From Rhizobiales bacterium Ga0077537 (GTDB lineage Bacteria > Pseudomonadota > Alphaproteobacteria > Rhizobiales > Hyphomicrobiaceae), in assembly GCA_001464955.1 (NCBI GenBank), contig LNEM01000009.1:124001-188000 (forward strand): a DNA stretch of 64,000 nt, given 5' to 3'. Each line of letters opens with the position of its first letter. Position 1 is the first letter of the stretch. This document shows positions 17,543 to 27,607 of this stretch, piece after piece. The position numbers and the translations under genes are program-made. Under the pieces are notes generated by a model. That model had not been told where the DNA came from, did not search any database, and saw only the letters and a list, made by a program, of their open reading frames with translations.

Positions 17543-18096
17543 TCGTTCCCAACGGGCCTGTTTTCGACAAGCCGGGCGACGGCTCGGGCCTCGTGAAGCC
17601 AGGTGATCGTGGTTTCACCGAGATCAACAACGCGCTCGCCGACAAGGGCTTCCTCGTCACCACGACGGACGACCTCATCAACTGGGCGCGCACCGGCTCG
17701 CTGATGTGGATGACGTTCGGCCTCGCGTGCTGCGCCGTCGAGATGATGCAGGCGTCGATGCCGCGCTACGACGTGGAGCGGTTCGGGTTCGCGCCGCGCG
17801 CGTCGCCGCGCCAGTCCGACGTGATGATCGTGGCCGGCACGCTGACCAACAAGATGGCGCCGGCGCTGCGCAAGGTCTACGACCAGATGCCGGAGCCGCG
17901 CTACGTGATCTCGATGGGCTCGTGCGCCAACGGCGGCGGCTACTACCACTACAGCTACGCGGTGGTCCGGGGCTGTGACCGGATCGTGCCGGTCGACATC
18001 TACGTGCCGGGCTGCCCGCCGACCGCCGAGGCGCTCGTCTATGGCATCCTGCTCCTGCAGAAGAAGATCCGCCGCACCGGGACGATCGAGCGCTAG
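17533..18096 (+). CDS. nuoB: NADH-quinone oxidoreductase subunit B
   Basis: 187 aa. Cluster N2 ligands are seen as [18 protein letters not shown] and [11 protein letters not shown]. This subunit passes electrons to quinone, at the junction of the peripheral and membrane arms. ATG 17533 lies inside the end of nuoA. The N-terminal about 35 residues before [15 protein letters not shown] are slightly extended compared with many homologues. The next gene, nuoC, begins 89 nt on. Confidence 0.97.
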   Translation: MGLIVPNGPVFDKPGDGSGLVKPGDRGFTEINNALADKGFLVTTTDDLINWARTGSLMWMTFGLACCAVEMMQASMPRYDVERFGFAPRASPRQSDVMIVAGTLTNKMAPALRKVYDQMPEPRYVISMGSCANGGGYYHYSYAVVRGCDRIVPVDIYVPGCPPTAEALVYGILLLQKKIRRTGTIER

Positions 18097-18185
18097 ATCG
18101 GTGTTTCGAGCGACGGCTTGGGTCGGTTTCGGCCCGCAGGCGAACGACCGACGGCAAGTTTCTCCACGACGACCGAGTGAGACCG

Positions 18186-18797
18186 ATGGCTGTAGACCCC
18201 GAAGCACTGTCCGCGCTGGCGCAAGCTGCCGTCGGTGATGCGCTCGTCGACGCGAAGATCGCTGTCGGAGAAGTGACGCTCACCGTTGAGCGCGGCCGGA
18301 TCGTGGATGTGCTGACGCGACTTCGGGACGCTGCCGACCTGCAGTTCGAAGTGCTGCTGGATATCGCCGGCGTCGACTACCCGGCGCGGGAGGAGCGGTT
18401 CGAGGTCGTCTATCACCTGTTGTCGATGAGGAAGAACCTGCGCCTCCGCGTCAAGCTCTCGACCAACGAGACAGAGCCGGTGCCGAGCGTCATTCCGGTG
18501 TTTCCGACCGCCAACTGGCTGGAGCGGGAAGCCTACGACATGTTCGGCATCCTGTTCTCGGATCACCCTGATCTCCGCCGCATCCTGACCGACTACGGTT
18601 TCGACGGCTATCCGCTGCGCAAGGATTTCCCGCTGACGGGCTTCAAGGAGGTTCGCTACGACGACGAACAGAAGCGCGTCGTCTACGAACCCGTGCGGCT
18701 GACGCAGGAATTCCGGCAGTTCGATTTCGAGAGCCCGTGGGAGGGCGTCGACTACGTGCTCCCGGGCGACGAGAAGGCGCAGCCGCCGAAGGCGTGA
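18186..18797 (+). CDS. nuoC: NADH-quinone oxidoreductase subunit C
   Basis: 203 aa (30-kDa subunit). The family signature is present as [20 protein letters not shown] and [23 protein letters not shown] 18186 is used; GTG 18177 would add three residues. It is separate from nuoD, as usual in alphaproteobacteria, but two extra genes lie between them here. Confidence 0.96.
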   Translation: MAVDPEALSALAQAAVGDALVDAKIAVGEVTLTVERGRIVDVLTRLRDAADLQFEVLLDIAGVDYPAREERFEVVYHLLSMRKNLRLRVKLSTNETEPVPSVIPVFPTANWLEREAYDMFGILFSDHPDLRRILTDYGFDGYPLRKDFPLTGFKEVRYDDEQKRVVYEPVRLTQEFRQFDFESPWEGVDYVLPGDEKAQPPKA

Positions 18798-18806
18798 CGC
18801 TCACCG

Positions 18807-19049
18807 ATGGGCTCGCTGATCGAGACGTTGGTGAACTGGCGCTATGGTGGTTTTTTCGGGCTTGCGCTCTGGAGCCTCGTGGCCGTCCTGCCACCGCTCG
18901 TCGTGATGGCGATGATCGGCCGGCAGGTCGCCCCGCGCACATTGTCGCCCATGGCGCGGCGGCTCGTCTGGCTCGCCTGCCTCTCGGGGCTTGTCCTCGT
19001 CTGGGTCAAGACCGGTGTTCCCGCTACGATGGCGGGGCTCGCGCGATGA
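18807..19049 (+). CDS. Small hydrophobic protein between nuoC and the thioesterase
   Basis: 80 aa, about two or three hydrophobic helices (GGFFGLALWSLVAVLPPLVVMAMIG; LVWLACLSGLVLVWVKTGV). No family recognised. It starts 9 nt after nuoC and ends 13 nt before the FlK-like gene, so it is embedded in the nuo message. Function unknown. Confidence 0.65.
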   Translation: MGSLIETLVNWRYGGFFGLALWSLVAVLPPLVVMAMIGRQVAPRTLSPMARRLVWLACLSGLVLVWVKTGVPATMAGLAR

Positions 19050-19062
19050 GGAAGGGTGATCG

Positions 19063-19497
19063 ATGAAACCAACCCTGGCCGAAGGCCTCAGCGACACGCA
19101 CAGCTACAGCGTGACGCCCGAGAACACGGTTCCGCATCTCGCCATGGACCGCTCGACCTTCGACGACATCCCGGAGGTGCTGGCGACGGCCTACATGATC
19201 GTGATGATGGAGGGGGCATGCACCAAGCTGCTCCGACCGCATCTCGATCCCGGCGAGGGCTCGCTCGGCATCGCCATCGACGTCACGCACCTCGCGGCGA
19301 CCTTGCCCGGCCAGACGGTGACCGTGACGGCGACCATCGAGAAGGTCGAGGGGCGCAAGATCACGTTCCGGGTGGTGGCGAACGATGGCCTCGACAAGAT
19401 CGGCGAGGGCACCCACACCCGCGCCATCGTACCATGGGACCGCTTCAAGGCCGGCGTGGCGGCCAAGGCAGGCAAGGTTCGGCCGCCGCGCAGTTGA
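19063..19497 (+). CDS. FlK-type (fluoroacetyl-CoA-like) hotdog thioesterase
   Basis: 144 aa single hotdog domain: VLATAYMIVMMEGACTKLLRPHL is the central helix segment, then SLGIAIDVTHLAATLPGQTV and KITFRVVANDGLDKIGEGTHTR. The family hydrolyses short acyl-CoAs; Streptomyces FlK removes fluoroacetyl-CoA, most homologues are uncharacterised. Its position between nuoC and nuoD is notable. The product probably acts on a CoA ester, but a role in complex I is only a guess from location. Confidence 0.8.
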   Translation: MKPTLAEGLSDTHSYSVTPENTVPHLAMDRSTFDDIPEVLATAYMIVMMEGACTKLLRPHLDPGEGSLGIAIDVTHLAATLPGQTVTVTATIEKVEGRKITFRVVANDGLDKIGEGTHTRAIVPWDRFKAGVAAKAGKVRPPRS

Positions 19498-19641
19498 CGC
19501 AGAGGCGCCACGGGCGGTCTGCACCCGGGGCGGCAGCCGGCCGAGGTGCGGCACTGGAAGCGCGATAGCGGGTTGGCAAATCCTCGCCAGCTGACTACTC
19601 AATGCCTGCCGACCCATCGCCGTTGCGACGAGACGAGATCC

Positions 19642-20832
19642 ATGGCCGAGACCGATATCAGACCGTTCACCATCAACTTCGGCCCCCAGCATCCGGCCGC
19701 TCACGGCGTGCTGCGCCTCGTGCTGGAACTCGACGGCGAGGTTGTCGAACGGGTCGATCCGCACATCGGTCTTTTGCACCGGGGCACCGAGAAGCTCATC
19801 GAGCACAAGAGCTACCTGCAGGCCATCGGTTACTTCGACCGGCTCGACTACGTGGCGCCGATGAACCAGGAGCACGCGTTCTGCATGGCGGCCGAGAAGC
19901 TGCTCGGGGTCGAGATCCCGAAGCGGGGCCAGCTCATCCGCGTCCTCTATTCCGAGATCGGGCGCATTCTCTCGCACCTTCTCAACGTGACCACGCAGGC
20001 GCTCGACGTCGGCGCGCTGACGCCTCCGCTCTGGGGCTTCGAGGAGCGCGAGAAGTTGATGGTGTTCTACGAGCGCGCCTCGGGGAGCCGGATGCACGCC
20101 AAGTACTTCCGCATCGGCGGCGTGCACCAGGACCTGCCGGCGAAGCTGGTCGAGGACATCTACGCCTGGTGCGATCCGTTCCTGAAGGTGTGCGACGACA
20201 TCGAGGGGCTGCTCACCGGGAACCGCATCTTCAAGCAGCGCAACGTCGATATCGGCGTCGTGTCGCTCGACGATTGCCTGAAGTGGGGCTTCTCGGGCGT
20301 CATGGTGCGCGGCTCGGGCGCGGCGTGGGACCTGCGCAAGTCGCAGCCCTACGAGTGCTACGGAGAGCTCGATTTCGACATCCCGATCGGCAAGAACGGC
20401 GACTGCTACGATCGCTACTGCATCCGCATGTTCGAGATGCGCCAGTCGGTCCGCATCATGAAGCAGTGCTGCGAGCGGCTCATGGCGGCGGACGGGCAGG
20501 GGCCGGTCTCGGCGCCCAACTCGAAGGTCGTGCCGCCGAAGCGGGCCGAGATGAAGCGCTCGATGGAAGCTCTGATCCACCACTTCAAGCTCTACACCGA
20601 AGGCTTCCACGTGCCCGAGGGCGAGGTCTATGCCTGCGTCGAAGCGCCGAAGGGCGAGTTCGGCGTGTATCTCGTCGCGGATGGCTCCAACAAGCCCTAC
20701 CGCTGCAAGATCCGCGCGCCGGGATATGCCCACCTGCAGGCCATGGACTTCATGTGCAAGGGCCACATGCTCGCCGACGTCTCGGCCGTGCTCGGCTCGC
20801 TCGACATCGTGTTCGGCGAGATCGACAGGTAA
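19642..20832 (+). CDS. nuoD: NADH-quinone oxidoreductase subunit D
   Basis: 396 aa (49-kDa subunit). Start motif [20 protein letters not shown], then [25 protein letters not shown] and [22 protein letters not shown], all family hallmarks; it ends with DIVFGEIDR. It forms much of the quinone-binding chamber with NuoB. ATG 19642 is chosen by homology. It is followed by a PhnA-like gene rather than nuoE. Confidence 0.97.
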   Translation: MAETDIRPFTINFGPQHPAAHGVLRLVLELDGEVVERVDPHIGLLHRGTEKLIEHKSYLQAIGYFDRLDYVAPMNQEHAFCMAAEKLLGVEIPKRGQLIRVLYSEIGRILSHLLNVTTQALDVGALTPPLWGFEEREKLMVFYERASGSRMHAKYFRIGGVHQDLPAKLVEDIYAWCDPFLKVCDDIEGLLTGNRIFKQRNVDIGVVSLDDCLKWGFSGVMVRGSGAAWDLRKSQPYECYGELDFDIPIGKNGDCYDRYCIRMFEMRQSVRIMKQCCERLMAADGQGPVSAPNSKVVPPKRAEMKRSMEALIHHFKLYTEGFHVPEGEVYACVEAPKGEFGVYLVADGSNKPYRCKIRAPGYAHLQAMDFMCKGHMLADVSAVLGSLDIVFGEIDR

Positions 20833-20892
20833 GTGATCGGCTCGGGAGCGCGGGGCGCAATTCCGGGCTCTCACTAGCAGATCGGATCGTTC

Positions 20893-21246
20893 ATGGCCGT
20901 ATTGCCTCCGTGCCCCAAGTGTTCGTCTGCCTACACCTACGAGGACCGCGGGTTGCTCGTGTGTCCGGAATGCGCGCACGAGTGGAGTGCAACGGCCGAG
21001 GCCGTGGAGGCTGGTGACGGCGACGCAGCCGTCGTACGCGATGCCAACGGCACGGCGCTCGCGGACGGCGACACGGTGACCGTGATCAAGGACCTGAAGG
21101 TGAAGGGCTCGTCGTCGGTCGTGAAGGTCGGCACCAAGGTGCGCGGCATCCGGCTCGTGGACGGAAGCGGCGGCCACAACATCGACTGCCGGATCGACGG
21201 CATCGGGTCGATGCAACTCAAATCCGAGTTCGTCCGCAAAGCCTGA
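20893..21246 (+). CDS. PhnA/YjdM-like zinc-ribbon protein
   Basis: 117 aa. The N-terminal zinc ribbon has CPKC at about 7-10 and CPEC at about 24-27. The C-terminal beta domain contains [33 protein letters not shown], here typical of the YjdM/PhnA family. Despite the name the family is not part of C-P lyase and its role is unsettled. It lies between nuoD and the next membrane-protein gene. ATG 20893 follows a 60-nt gap. Confidence 0.88.
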   Translation: MAVLPPCPKCSSAYTYEDRGLLVCPECAHEWSATAEAVEAGDGDAAVVRDANGTALADGDTVTVIKDLKVKGSSSVVKVGTKVRGIRLVDGSGGHNIDCRIDGIGSMQLKSEFVRKA

Positions 21247-21361
21247 TGGCGCCTGGGGACGGTGGGGCGAATCTCGGGGCTGGCACTTTTCCTCAGAACG
21301 AATCATAAGGAAGAGCGGGACTTGAGTTCGGCGCCGACGCGCCGCTGATACGGAGTGTGCG

Positions 21362-21853
21362 ATGCCCGTCGATGCCATGTTCTGGCTGGCCACTGCAGCG
21401 TTCGCTTGGGGCCTGTCTCTCGCGACCTACCGGTGGTTCGCCGTCTACAACAATTGGCCCATGGGTGCGTGGCATGCGGACCGGCCGGGCCTGCCCATCG
21501 CCATCGGCGTGTTCGTCATGCTGGTCTCGCTGCTCTATGCCGGCGCGCGGGGAGGGCCGTCACTCGTCATGCTGCCGTTGTTCGGGTTCTTCTTCTCCCT
21601 CGCATGGACCGCATTGACGCGGGTCGGATCGCAGGTCTCGCTCCTGCTGGCGCCGGGCGCAATGGTCGCGCTCCTGGTGTTCTGGACTGTCGCCGCATCA
21701 CATGTCGCGGCCGTGCATGGCGTGGCGACCGTGCCCGGGGATCTCCGCGTCGTTCCCTCTCCTGCGGCAACTGATCGCGACAGTGACATCCGCGAGCGCG
21801 AACGTGCTATGAGCGGCACCGCGCCGAGGCCATTGGCGCCGCTGCCGCGCTGA
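21362..21853 (+). CDS. Membrane protein of unknown function in the nuo operon
   Basis: 163 aa. Four hydrophobic helices lie within residues 5-125 (FWLATAAFAWGLSLATYRWF; PIAIGVFVMLVSLLYAG; SLVMLPLFGFFFSLAWTAL; LLLAPGAMVALLVFWTVAAS), followed by a hydrophilic tail of about 40 residues. No family recognised. It ends 26 nt before nuoE on the same strand. It could be an accessory protein carried in the operon. Confidence 0.65.
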   Translation: MPVDAMFWLATAAFAWGLSLATYRWFAVYNNWPMGAWHADRPGLPIAIGVFVMLVSLLYAGARGGPSLVMLPLFGFFFSLAWTALTRVGSQVSLLLAPGAMVALLVFWTVAASHVAAVHGVATVPGDLRVVPSPAATDRDSDIRERERAMSGTAPRPLAPLPR

Positions 21854-21879
21854 CCGATCGCACGAACGAGAAAGACACC

Positions 21880-22587
21880 ATGGCCGTTCGCCGTCTTCAC
21901 CCCGACCAGCCCGCCACATTCGCGTTCACGGCCGAGAATCTCGCCTGGGCCGAAAACCGCATCGCGCAGTATCCTCCCGGGAAGCAGGCATCGGCCGTCA
22001 TCCCGCTGCTTTGGAAGGCGCAGGAACAGGAAGGCTGGACCACCGAACCCGCCATCCGGGCCGTGGCCGACATGCTCGGCATGGCCTACATCCGCGTCTA
22101 TGAGATCGCGACTTTTTATACGATGTTCCAGCTGTCCCCGGTCGGGCGCAAGGCGCACTTCCAGGTGTGCGGCACGACGCCCTGCATGCTGCGTGGGTCG
22201 GAAGGGCTCATGGACGTCTGCCGGGCCCGGGTGCATCACGACCCGCATCACCTGTCGGCCGACGGGGATTTCTCGTGGGAAGAGGTCGAGTGCATCGGGG
22301 CCTGTGCCAATGCTCCCGTCGTGCAGATCGGCAAGGACGTGTGGGAGGACCTGACGCCGGAGGGTTTCGGCAAGGTCATCGACGCGTTCGCGGACGGCAA
22401 GCCGCCGACGCCCGGGAGCCAGACGGGCCGGACGGCGTCGTCGCCAGCCGGCGGCGCGACCACGCTGACCGATCCGGCGCTCTACGACGGGGCCAAGGCC
22501 GGTGGCTGGCAACGGCAGTTCGCCGAGCGCGAGGCGGCTGCCGCCGAAGCCGCGGCGAAGGCCGCTGCGGCGCCACCCAAGGCTTGA
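21880..22587 (+). CDS. nuoE: NADH-quinone oxidoreductase subunit E
   Basis: 235 aa (24-kDa subunit, N1a cluster). Ligand motifs [11 protein letters not shown] and CIGACANAP are intact, and [13 protein letters not shown] is typical. After about residue 165 the protein carries an extended low-complexity Ala/Pro/Gly tail ending in a run rich in alanine, common in alphaproteobacterial NuoE. ATG 21880 is supported by homology from [14 protein letters not shown]. nuoF follows 82 nt later. Confidence 0.96.
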   Translation: MAVRRLHPDQPATFAFTAENLAWAENRIAQYPPGKQASAVIPLLWKAQEQEGWTTEPAIRAVADMLGMAYIRVYEIATFYTMFQLSPVGRKAHFQVCGTTPCMLRGSEGLMDVCRARVHHDPHHLSADGDFSWEEVECIGACANAPVVQIGKDVWEDLTPEGFGKVIDAFADGKPPTPGSQTGRTASSPAGGATTLTDPALYDGAKAGGWQRQFAEREAAAAEAAAKAAAAPPKA

Positions 22588-22669
22588 CCCCTGGAGCCAC
22601 GCAGCCGGGAAGGCGCTGGTCCAAGACCCGGATCAGCACGTTTCGCCAACGAGATCGCCTGGAGCCGTC

Positions 22670-23956
22670 ATGCTCGCTGACAAAGACCGTATCTTCACGA
22701 ACATCTACGGCTTTCACGACACGAGCCTCGCGGGCGCGCGGAAGCGCGGCCTTTGGGACGACACCAAACGGCTGATCGACAAGGGCCACGACTGGATCAT
22801 CAACGAGGTGAAAGCCTCGGGGCTCCGGGGCCGTGGCGGCGCCGGGTTTCCGACGGGGCTCAAGTGGTCGTTCATGCCGAAGAACGACCCACGGCCCTCG
22901 TATCTGGTGGTCAACGGCGACGAGTCCGAGCCGGGGTCGTGCAAGGATCGCGAGATCCTGCGGCACGATCCGCACCATCTCGTCGAGGGCTGCCTGCTGG
23001 CGTCGTTCGCGATGCGGGCGCACACGTGCTTCGTCTACATCCGGGGCGAGTTCATCCGCGAGCGCGAGGCGCTGGAGCGGGCCGTCAAGGAAGCCTATGA
23101 CGCGCGCCTGATCGGCAAGAACAACATCCACGGCTGGGATTTCGATCTCGTCGTGCACCACGGCGCCGGCGCCTACATCTGCGGCGAGGAGACGGCCCTT
23201 CTCGAGAGCCTCGAGGGCAAGAAGGGGCAGCCGCGCCTGAAGCCGCCGTTTCCGGCCAACACGGGCCTCTATGGATCGCCGACGACGGTCAACAACGTCG
23301 AATCGATCGCGGTCGTTCCCACGATCCTCCGGCGTGGTTCGGCGTGGTTCAGCGGCATCGGGCGGCCGAACAACACGGGGACCAAGCTGTTCCAGATCTC
23401 CGGCCACGTGAACAAGCCGTGCGTGGTCGAGGAAGCGATGAGCATTCCGCTGCGCGAGCTGCTCGAGAAGCACGCGGGCGGCGTTCGCGGCGGCTGGGAC
23501 AACCTGCTGGCCGTCATCCCCGGCGGATCGTCGATGCCGTGCATCGCGGCCGGGGACTGTCAGGAGCTGCTCATGGACTTCGATTCCATGTCGGCGCTGA
23601 AGTCCGGCCTCGGCACAGCCGCCGTGATCGTGATGGACAAGTCCACCGACATCATCAAGGCGTTCGCCCGGATCGCCTATTTCTACAAGCACGAGAGCTG
23701 TGGTCAGTGCACGCCGTGCCGCGAGGGCGTGGCCTGGATCTGGCGGCTCATGGAGCGGATGTCCAAGGGCGAAGCGGAAAAGAGCGAGATCGACCTTCTC
23801 TTCAACGTCACCAAGCAGGTCGAGGGCCACACGATCTGCGCGTTCGGCGAAGGCGCGGTGTGGCCGATCCAGGGGTTCCTGCGCAACTTCCGCACCGTCA
23901 TCGAGGAGCGGATCGACCACCGTATCGCGGCCGAGGCCCGCGAGGCGGCGGAGTAG
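22670..23956 (+). CDS. nuoF: NADH-quinone oxidoreductase subunit F
   Basis: 428 aa (51-kDa subunit). It binds NADH and [19 protein letters not shown], then [19 protein letters not shown], and the N3 4Fe-4S ligands [12 protein letters not shown] with a distant cysteine in [10 protein letters not shown]. It is the electron entry point of complex I. The message ends here: the TAG at 23954-23956 is 3 nt from the end of a convergent gene, and no nuoG follows. ATG 22670 fits the family start [13 protein letters not shown]. Confidence 0.97.
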   Translation: MLADKDRIFTNIYGFHDTSLAGARKRGLWDDTKRLIDKGHDWIINEVKASGLRGRGGAGFPTGLKWSFMPKNDPRPSYLVVNGDESEPGSCKDREILRHDPHHLVEGCLLASFAMRAHTCFVYIRGEFIREREALERAVKEAYDARLIGKNNIHGWDFDLVVHHGAGAYICGEETALLESLEGKKGQPRLKPPFPANTGLYGSPTTVNNVESIAVVPTILRRGSAWFSGIGRPNNTGTKLFQISGHVNKPCVVEEAMSIPLRELLEKHAGGVRGGWDNLLAVIPGGSSMPCIAAGDCQELLMDFDSMSALKSGLGTAAVIVMDKSTDIIKAFARIAYFYKHESCGQCTPCREGVAWIWRLMERMSKGEAEKSEIDLLFNVTKQVEGHTICAFGEGAVWPIQGFLRNFRTVIEERIDHRIAAEAREAAE

Positions 23957-23959
23957 GCG

Positions 23960-25198
23960 TCAGGTCGTGGCGCGCGTGACGAGGCGCCGGACCGAGGGTG
24001 GCAGGGTGGTGATGGCCGCCTTCAGCCGGCGGCGCAGGCGCAGATAGCCGTTCATATAGAGCCAGCCCCGCGTCGAGATGGCGAGGGCGTAGTCCGATAC
24101 GGTGACGACGCCGTCGGCGAAGTCCATCTTGTAAGCGTGAAGCGGCGGCAGGAGGTCGAGCGTCGCGCGGCGCTTCTCGATGCAATCGCCGATGACGTTT
24201 TCGAGCAGAAGGGCGCCCGGCGCACAGCGCTCGAAGGCAGGATCGTAGACCGCGACGTGCAGGAAGCTCGCCGCCGTGGTCTCGAGCAGGATCTTGCGGG
24301 CAACGGGTTTGCCATCGCAACTGAGGGTGTGGACGGTCGCGCCGGTGGGACGCTCGGACGAGGCGCAGGCGTCACGAAAAAAGGCCGCGAAACGCCGATC
24401 GTTCAGGGCGGGCGCGAATTCGCCGCGATCCGCAAGAGTTTCACGCTTGAGGGCGACGGCCGCTTCGGCTGCGTCGCCTGCCTCGGGGGTGGCGGTCATA
24501 CGCTCGACGGTCACGGGGCCCGTGTCGGCGAGACGGCGGGCCTGCCGGCGGCGGTTCTTCAGGGCGCGAGGGCGGCGGCGTTCTTCCCACCCGGCAAAGC
24601 TCTGCTCGCCGTCGAGGCGGAGATAGGGGGCGTCCTCGGTGGCGGTGACCACGGCTCCGGTCCGCTCCATCAAGAGGACGGCCGGGGCGTCGGCCCGCAC
24701 CTTGCGCAGATTCGCGACATCGGCACGGGTCGCCTTGACGACGAGCGACCAGGCCGCAAGGAGGTGTGCGGGATGGGACGCCTCGGGGGCAACAAGCACG
24801 TCACCATACTGGGACACCGGCTCGCCGAGCCATTGCAACTCACGCAGCGTCGCCGTCGTCTGGACGGCGAGCGGCAGGAGGAGGACGAGGCGGCCATCGC
24901 TGCGGCCTGTCACGATCGCGATCCGGCGCGGGGCGTCGGGGCCGGTCGCGTAATGCGCGGCCCAGTGCCAGCACCAGTTGAATTGCTGAAAGATCTGGTT
25001 TGGTGTTGCCGCACGGGCGTAAAGGTCGTTCCAGTCGGCTTCGAGGGCGGCGAGGCCTGCGACGGTGTCGACCACGGCCAGGTCGAGCGTGGGGCCGGCC
25101 GGCATGAGATGGCTCGCGTCCGGGCGGGTGCCGAGCGTCGACATCGCGGGGCTGGCGTCTGCTGCGGTCAGCCGTTCGCTCACGGTGAGCTGTGTCAT
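23960..25198 (-). CDS. CelD/BcsL-like GNAT acetyltransferase
   Basis: 412 aa from ATG 25198; ATG 25225 would add nine residues. The layout matches the CelD/BcsL-type acetyltransferases (Acetyltransf_6): an N-terminal segment with NQIFQQFNWCWHWAAHY, a middle basic helix (RRPRALKNRRRQARRL) and the C-terminal GNAT-like half (LHVAVYDPAFERCAPGALLLENVIGDC). Members are associated with exopolysaccharide or cellulose modification; the substrate here is unknown. It is convergent with nuoF and 3 nt apart, marking a likely breakpoint of the nuo operon. An exopolysaccharide initiating transferase is encoded 5 kb away. Confidence 0.75.
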   Translation of the reverse strand: MTQLTVSERLTAADASPAMSTLGTRPDASHLMPAGPTLDLAVVDTVAGLAALEADWNDLYARAATPNQIFQQFNWCWHWAAHYATGPDAPRRIAIVTGRSDGRLVLLLPLAVQTTATLRELQWLGEPVSQYGDVLVAPEASHPAHLLAAWSLVVKATRADVANLRKVRADAPAVLLMERTGAVVTATEDAPYLRLDGEQSFAGWEERRRPRALKNRRRQARRLADTGPVTVERMTATPEAGDAAEAAVALKRETLADRGEFAPALNDRRFAAFFRDACASSERPTGATVHTLSCDGKPVARKILLETTAASFLHVAVYDPAFERCAPGALLLENVIGDCIEKRRATLDLLPPLHAYKMDFADGVVTVSDYALAISTRGWLYMNGYLRLRRRLKAAITTLPPSVRRLVTRATT

Positions 25199-25424
25199 GC
25201 GTGTCCTGTCCCTCGAGACGTCCATGCGGTCTCATCGACGAAGCAACACGTGTGCCAATGCGGTGGCGCCGATGGCCGCCGGGCACAACGGTGGTGATCA
25301 TCTGCGGACGCAGTTTCCGAATGCTTAGGTGCGAGGGCAGGGGGATCGAGGGCTGCGAAACGCGGTTACCGGAGCGTCAACGCCTGTCCGCCGGCAATGC
25401 GCGCAAACCGACGCGTGTCGGTCG

Positions 25425-25790
25425 TCAGGCCCAGGCCAGCTCGACGAGGCCGAGCAGGGCGAGCAACATGGCTGTGACGGTCAGGATGATGCGGCCGCGA
25501 CGGGTGGGGGCTGCCTTGCCGAGGATGAGCGCGCCGACGATGGCCAGTGCGGCCACGAGGTTCAGCACCGTATGGCCGGCGATGCCGAGCCCGCTGGCGG
25601 TCGAGGCCTGGCGCTCGAGGAAGGTCGCGCCTGCGAGGGCCAGGAGCGTTGCACCTAGCAGACGGGGCCAGAAGGTCTCCTGCACGGGCGCGAGGCCGAG
25701 GACCCGGGAAAGCGTCCGCGGCAGCAGGGTCAACAGCCCGCCGACGGACGCCTTCAGTGCGATCTCGAGCGCCAGCAACTCGGCGACCAT
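25425..25790 (-). CDS. Small integral membrane protein downstream of the GMC oxidoreductase
   Basis: 121 aa, about four hydrophobic helices (ALKASVGGLLTLLP; LLGATLLALAGATFL; HTVLNLVAALAIVGALILG; ILTVTAMLLALLGLVELAW). No family recognised with certainty. It starts 19 nt after the GMC oxidoreductase stop on the same strand, so the two are likely co-transcribed. The 226 nt between its end and the acetyltransferase start hold no recognisable gene. Confidence 0.65.
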   Translation of the reverse strand: MVAELLALEIALKASVGGLLTLLPRTLSRVLGLAPVQETFWPRLLGATLLALAGATFLERQASTASGLGIAGHTVLNLVAALAIVGALILGKAAPTRRGRIILTVTAMLLALLGLVELAWA

Positions 25791-25809
25791 GCGGCTGTCC
25801 TCTCCAGGC

Positions 25810-27498
25810 TCAGGCTGCCGGAACGATGATCGGCTCCGGCGCGGCCTTGCCGAGGATCAGGTCCGAGGCCTTGTCCGCGATCATCATGGTGGCCGCGTTC
25901 AGGTTCGCCGACAGCATCGTCGGCATGACCGAGGCATCGATGACGCGGAGGCCCTGCAACCCGTGGACGCGCAAGTGGTCGTCGACCACCGTCAGCGGGT
26001 CGGTCGAGGGGCCCATGCGACAGGTGCCGTTGGGGTGGAACGTCGTCGTGCCGCGCTGTCGCGCCGCGTCGAGCAGCTCATCGTCGGACTGGACGTTCTT
26101 GCCCGGGAAATCCTCGTAGGCGTAGTAGGGCTCGAGGGGGCGGGACGCGAGCAGCCGGCGGGCGAGCTTCATGGCGGAGAGCAGAACGCGGCGGTCGCTC
26201 GCCTCGGCGAGATAGTTCGGCTGGATGACGGGGGCCTCGAAGGGATCGGCGCTCTTGATCCGGACGTAGCCCTTGCTGTCGGGGCGTTGCTGCCAGGAGG
26301 CCACCGTCATGCCGGGCTCGCGCTCGAGTTCGCCCTGGACGCCCTCGAGGTAGCTTGCGGGCGTGAACGTCAGCTGGATGTCGGAATTCGCGATGTGCGG
26401 CTCGGAGCGCCAGAAGGCATAGACCAACGTGGGGGAGAGGCCGAGGATCCCCTTGCGCTGGAACACCCATTTGGTGACCTCGGAGGCGAGCTTCAGGCCG
26501 CGCACCCGCTCGTTGATGGTCTCCATGTTCTTGACGCGCGCGACGAAGCGCGGGGCGTAGTGGTCCTTCAGGTGCTCGCCGACGCCGGGCAGCGCGTGGC
26601 GCACCTCGATGCCGTGCTCGGCGAGGAGCGACGGCGACCCGATGCCGGAGAGCTGGAGGAGTTGGGGGGAGTTATAGCTGCCGCCGGACAGGATGACCTC
26701 GCGCGCCGCCTGCACCTGCTGGCGTTCGCCGCGCGGGCCGCCCTTGGCGAACTCGACGCCGCGGGCGCGTTTGCCCTCCATGATGATCCGGGTGGCGTGG
26801 GCCTCGGTGATCACCTTCAGGTTCGGGCGCTTGATGATCGGATGCAGGAACGCCCGCGCCGACGAGACGCGCCGGCCGTTGGAGATCGTGCGCTGGGCGT
26901 ACGAGACGCCCTCCTGGATGCCGCCGTTGTAGTCGGGGTTGCGCGGGATACCCGCCTCGACGGCGCCGGCGATGAAGGCCTCGCAGAGCGGGTGGATCCA
27001 GTCGATGTCGGAGACGGTCAGGCTGCCGTCACGGCCGCGATAGGTCGCGTCGCTCTCGCCCTCGCGCCGCTCCATGCGCTTGAAGTAGGGGAGAACGTCG
27101 GCATAGCCCCAGCCGCGATTTCCCATCTGGGCCCAGGTGTCGAAGTCGAGGGGCTGGCCGCGGTTGTAGATGTGGCCGTTGATCGACGACGAGCCGCCGA
27201 GCGTCTTGCCGCGGGGGGCGTGGATGCGCCGGCCGCCGGTCCATTCGGACGGCTCCATGCTGTAGAGCCAGTTCACGGACGGATGATAGAAGGTCTTGAT
27301 GAAGCCGGCAGGAATGTGAATCCAGGGCAGCCAATCGGGAGGGCCGGCCTCGAGGAGGCAGACGCGCGTCATGCCGTCGGCCGTCAGGCGATTGGCGAGA
27401 ACACACCCGGCAGATCCGGCGCCGACGATCACGTAGTCGAAGGTATCCAACGCTTCCCCCGATGCTTCTTGTTTGGGTCCAAGGCCTTGCGATGCCAC
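25810..27498 (-). CDS. GMC-family FAD oxidoreductase (choline/alcohol dehydrogenase-like)
   Basis: 562 aa. FAD-binding motif DYVIVGAGSAGCVLANRL lies near the N-terminus, GMC signature 1 is GKTLGGSSSINGHIYNRG, signature 2 is SGGSYNSPQLLQLSGIG, and the catalytic histidine region is TTFHPNGTCRMGPSTDP. It oxidises an alcohol; annotation as choline dehydrogenase would be over-specific. The start at ATG 27498 leaves about 17 residues before the fold, and a later start is possible. The small membrane protein gene follows 19 nt downstream. No betaine-aldehyde dehydrogenase or bet regulator is nearby. Confidence 0.9.
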   Translation of the reverse strand: MASQGLGPKQEASGEALDTFDYVIVGAGSAGCVLANRLTADGMTRVCLLEAGPPDWLPWIHIPAGFIKTFYHPSVNWLYSMEPSEWTGGRRIHAPRGKTLGGSSSINGHIYNRGQPLDFDTWAQMGNRGWGYADVLPYFKRMERREGESDATYRGRDGSLTVSDIDWIHPLCEAFIAGAVEAGIPRNPDYNGGIQEGVSYAQRTISNGRRVSSARAFLHPIIKRPNLKVITEAHATRIIMEGKRARGVEFAKGGPRGERQQVQAAREVILSGGSYNSPQLLQLSGIGSPSLLAEHGIEVRHALPGVGEHLKDHYAPRFVARVKNMETINERVRGLKLASEVTKWVFQRKGILGLSPTLVYAFWRSEPHIANSDIQLTFTPASYLEGVQGELEREPGMTVASWQQRPDSKGYVRIKSADPFEAPVIQPNYLAEASDRRVLLSAMKLARRLLASRPLEPYYAYEDFPGKNVQSDDELLDAARQRGTTTFHPNGTCRMGPSTDPLTVVDDHLRVHGLQGLRVIDASVMPTMLSANLNAATMMIADKASDLILGKAAPEPIIVPAA

Positions 27499-27607
27499 AC
27501 TCGATCGGGGCTAGGCAAGCCCCCGATGCAGCCGGGCGTCACCGCCCCGGTCTGGGGACGCGGGCCGTCTGGAGGGAGTGTGACGGGCGCGCGGCGGGCC
27601 GGCAAGG

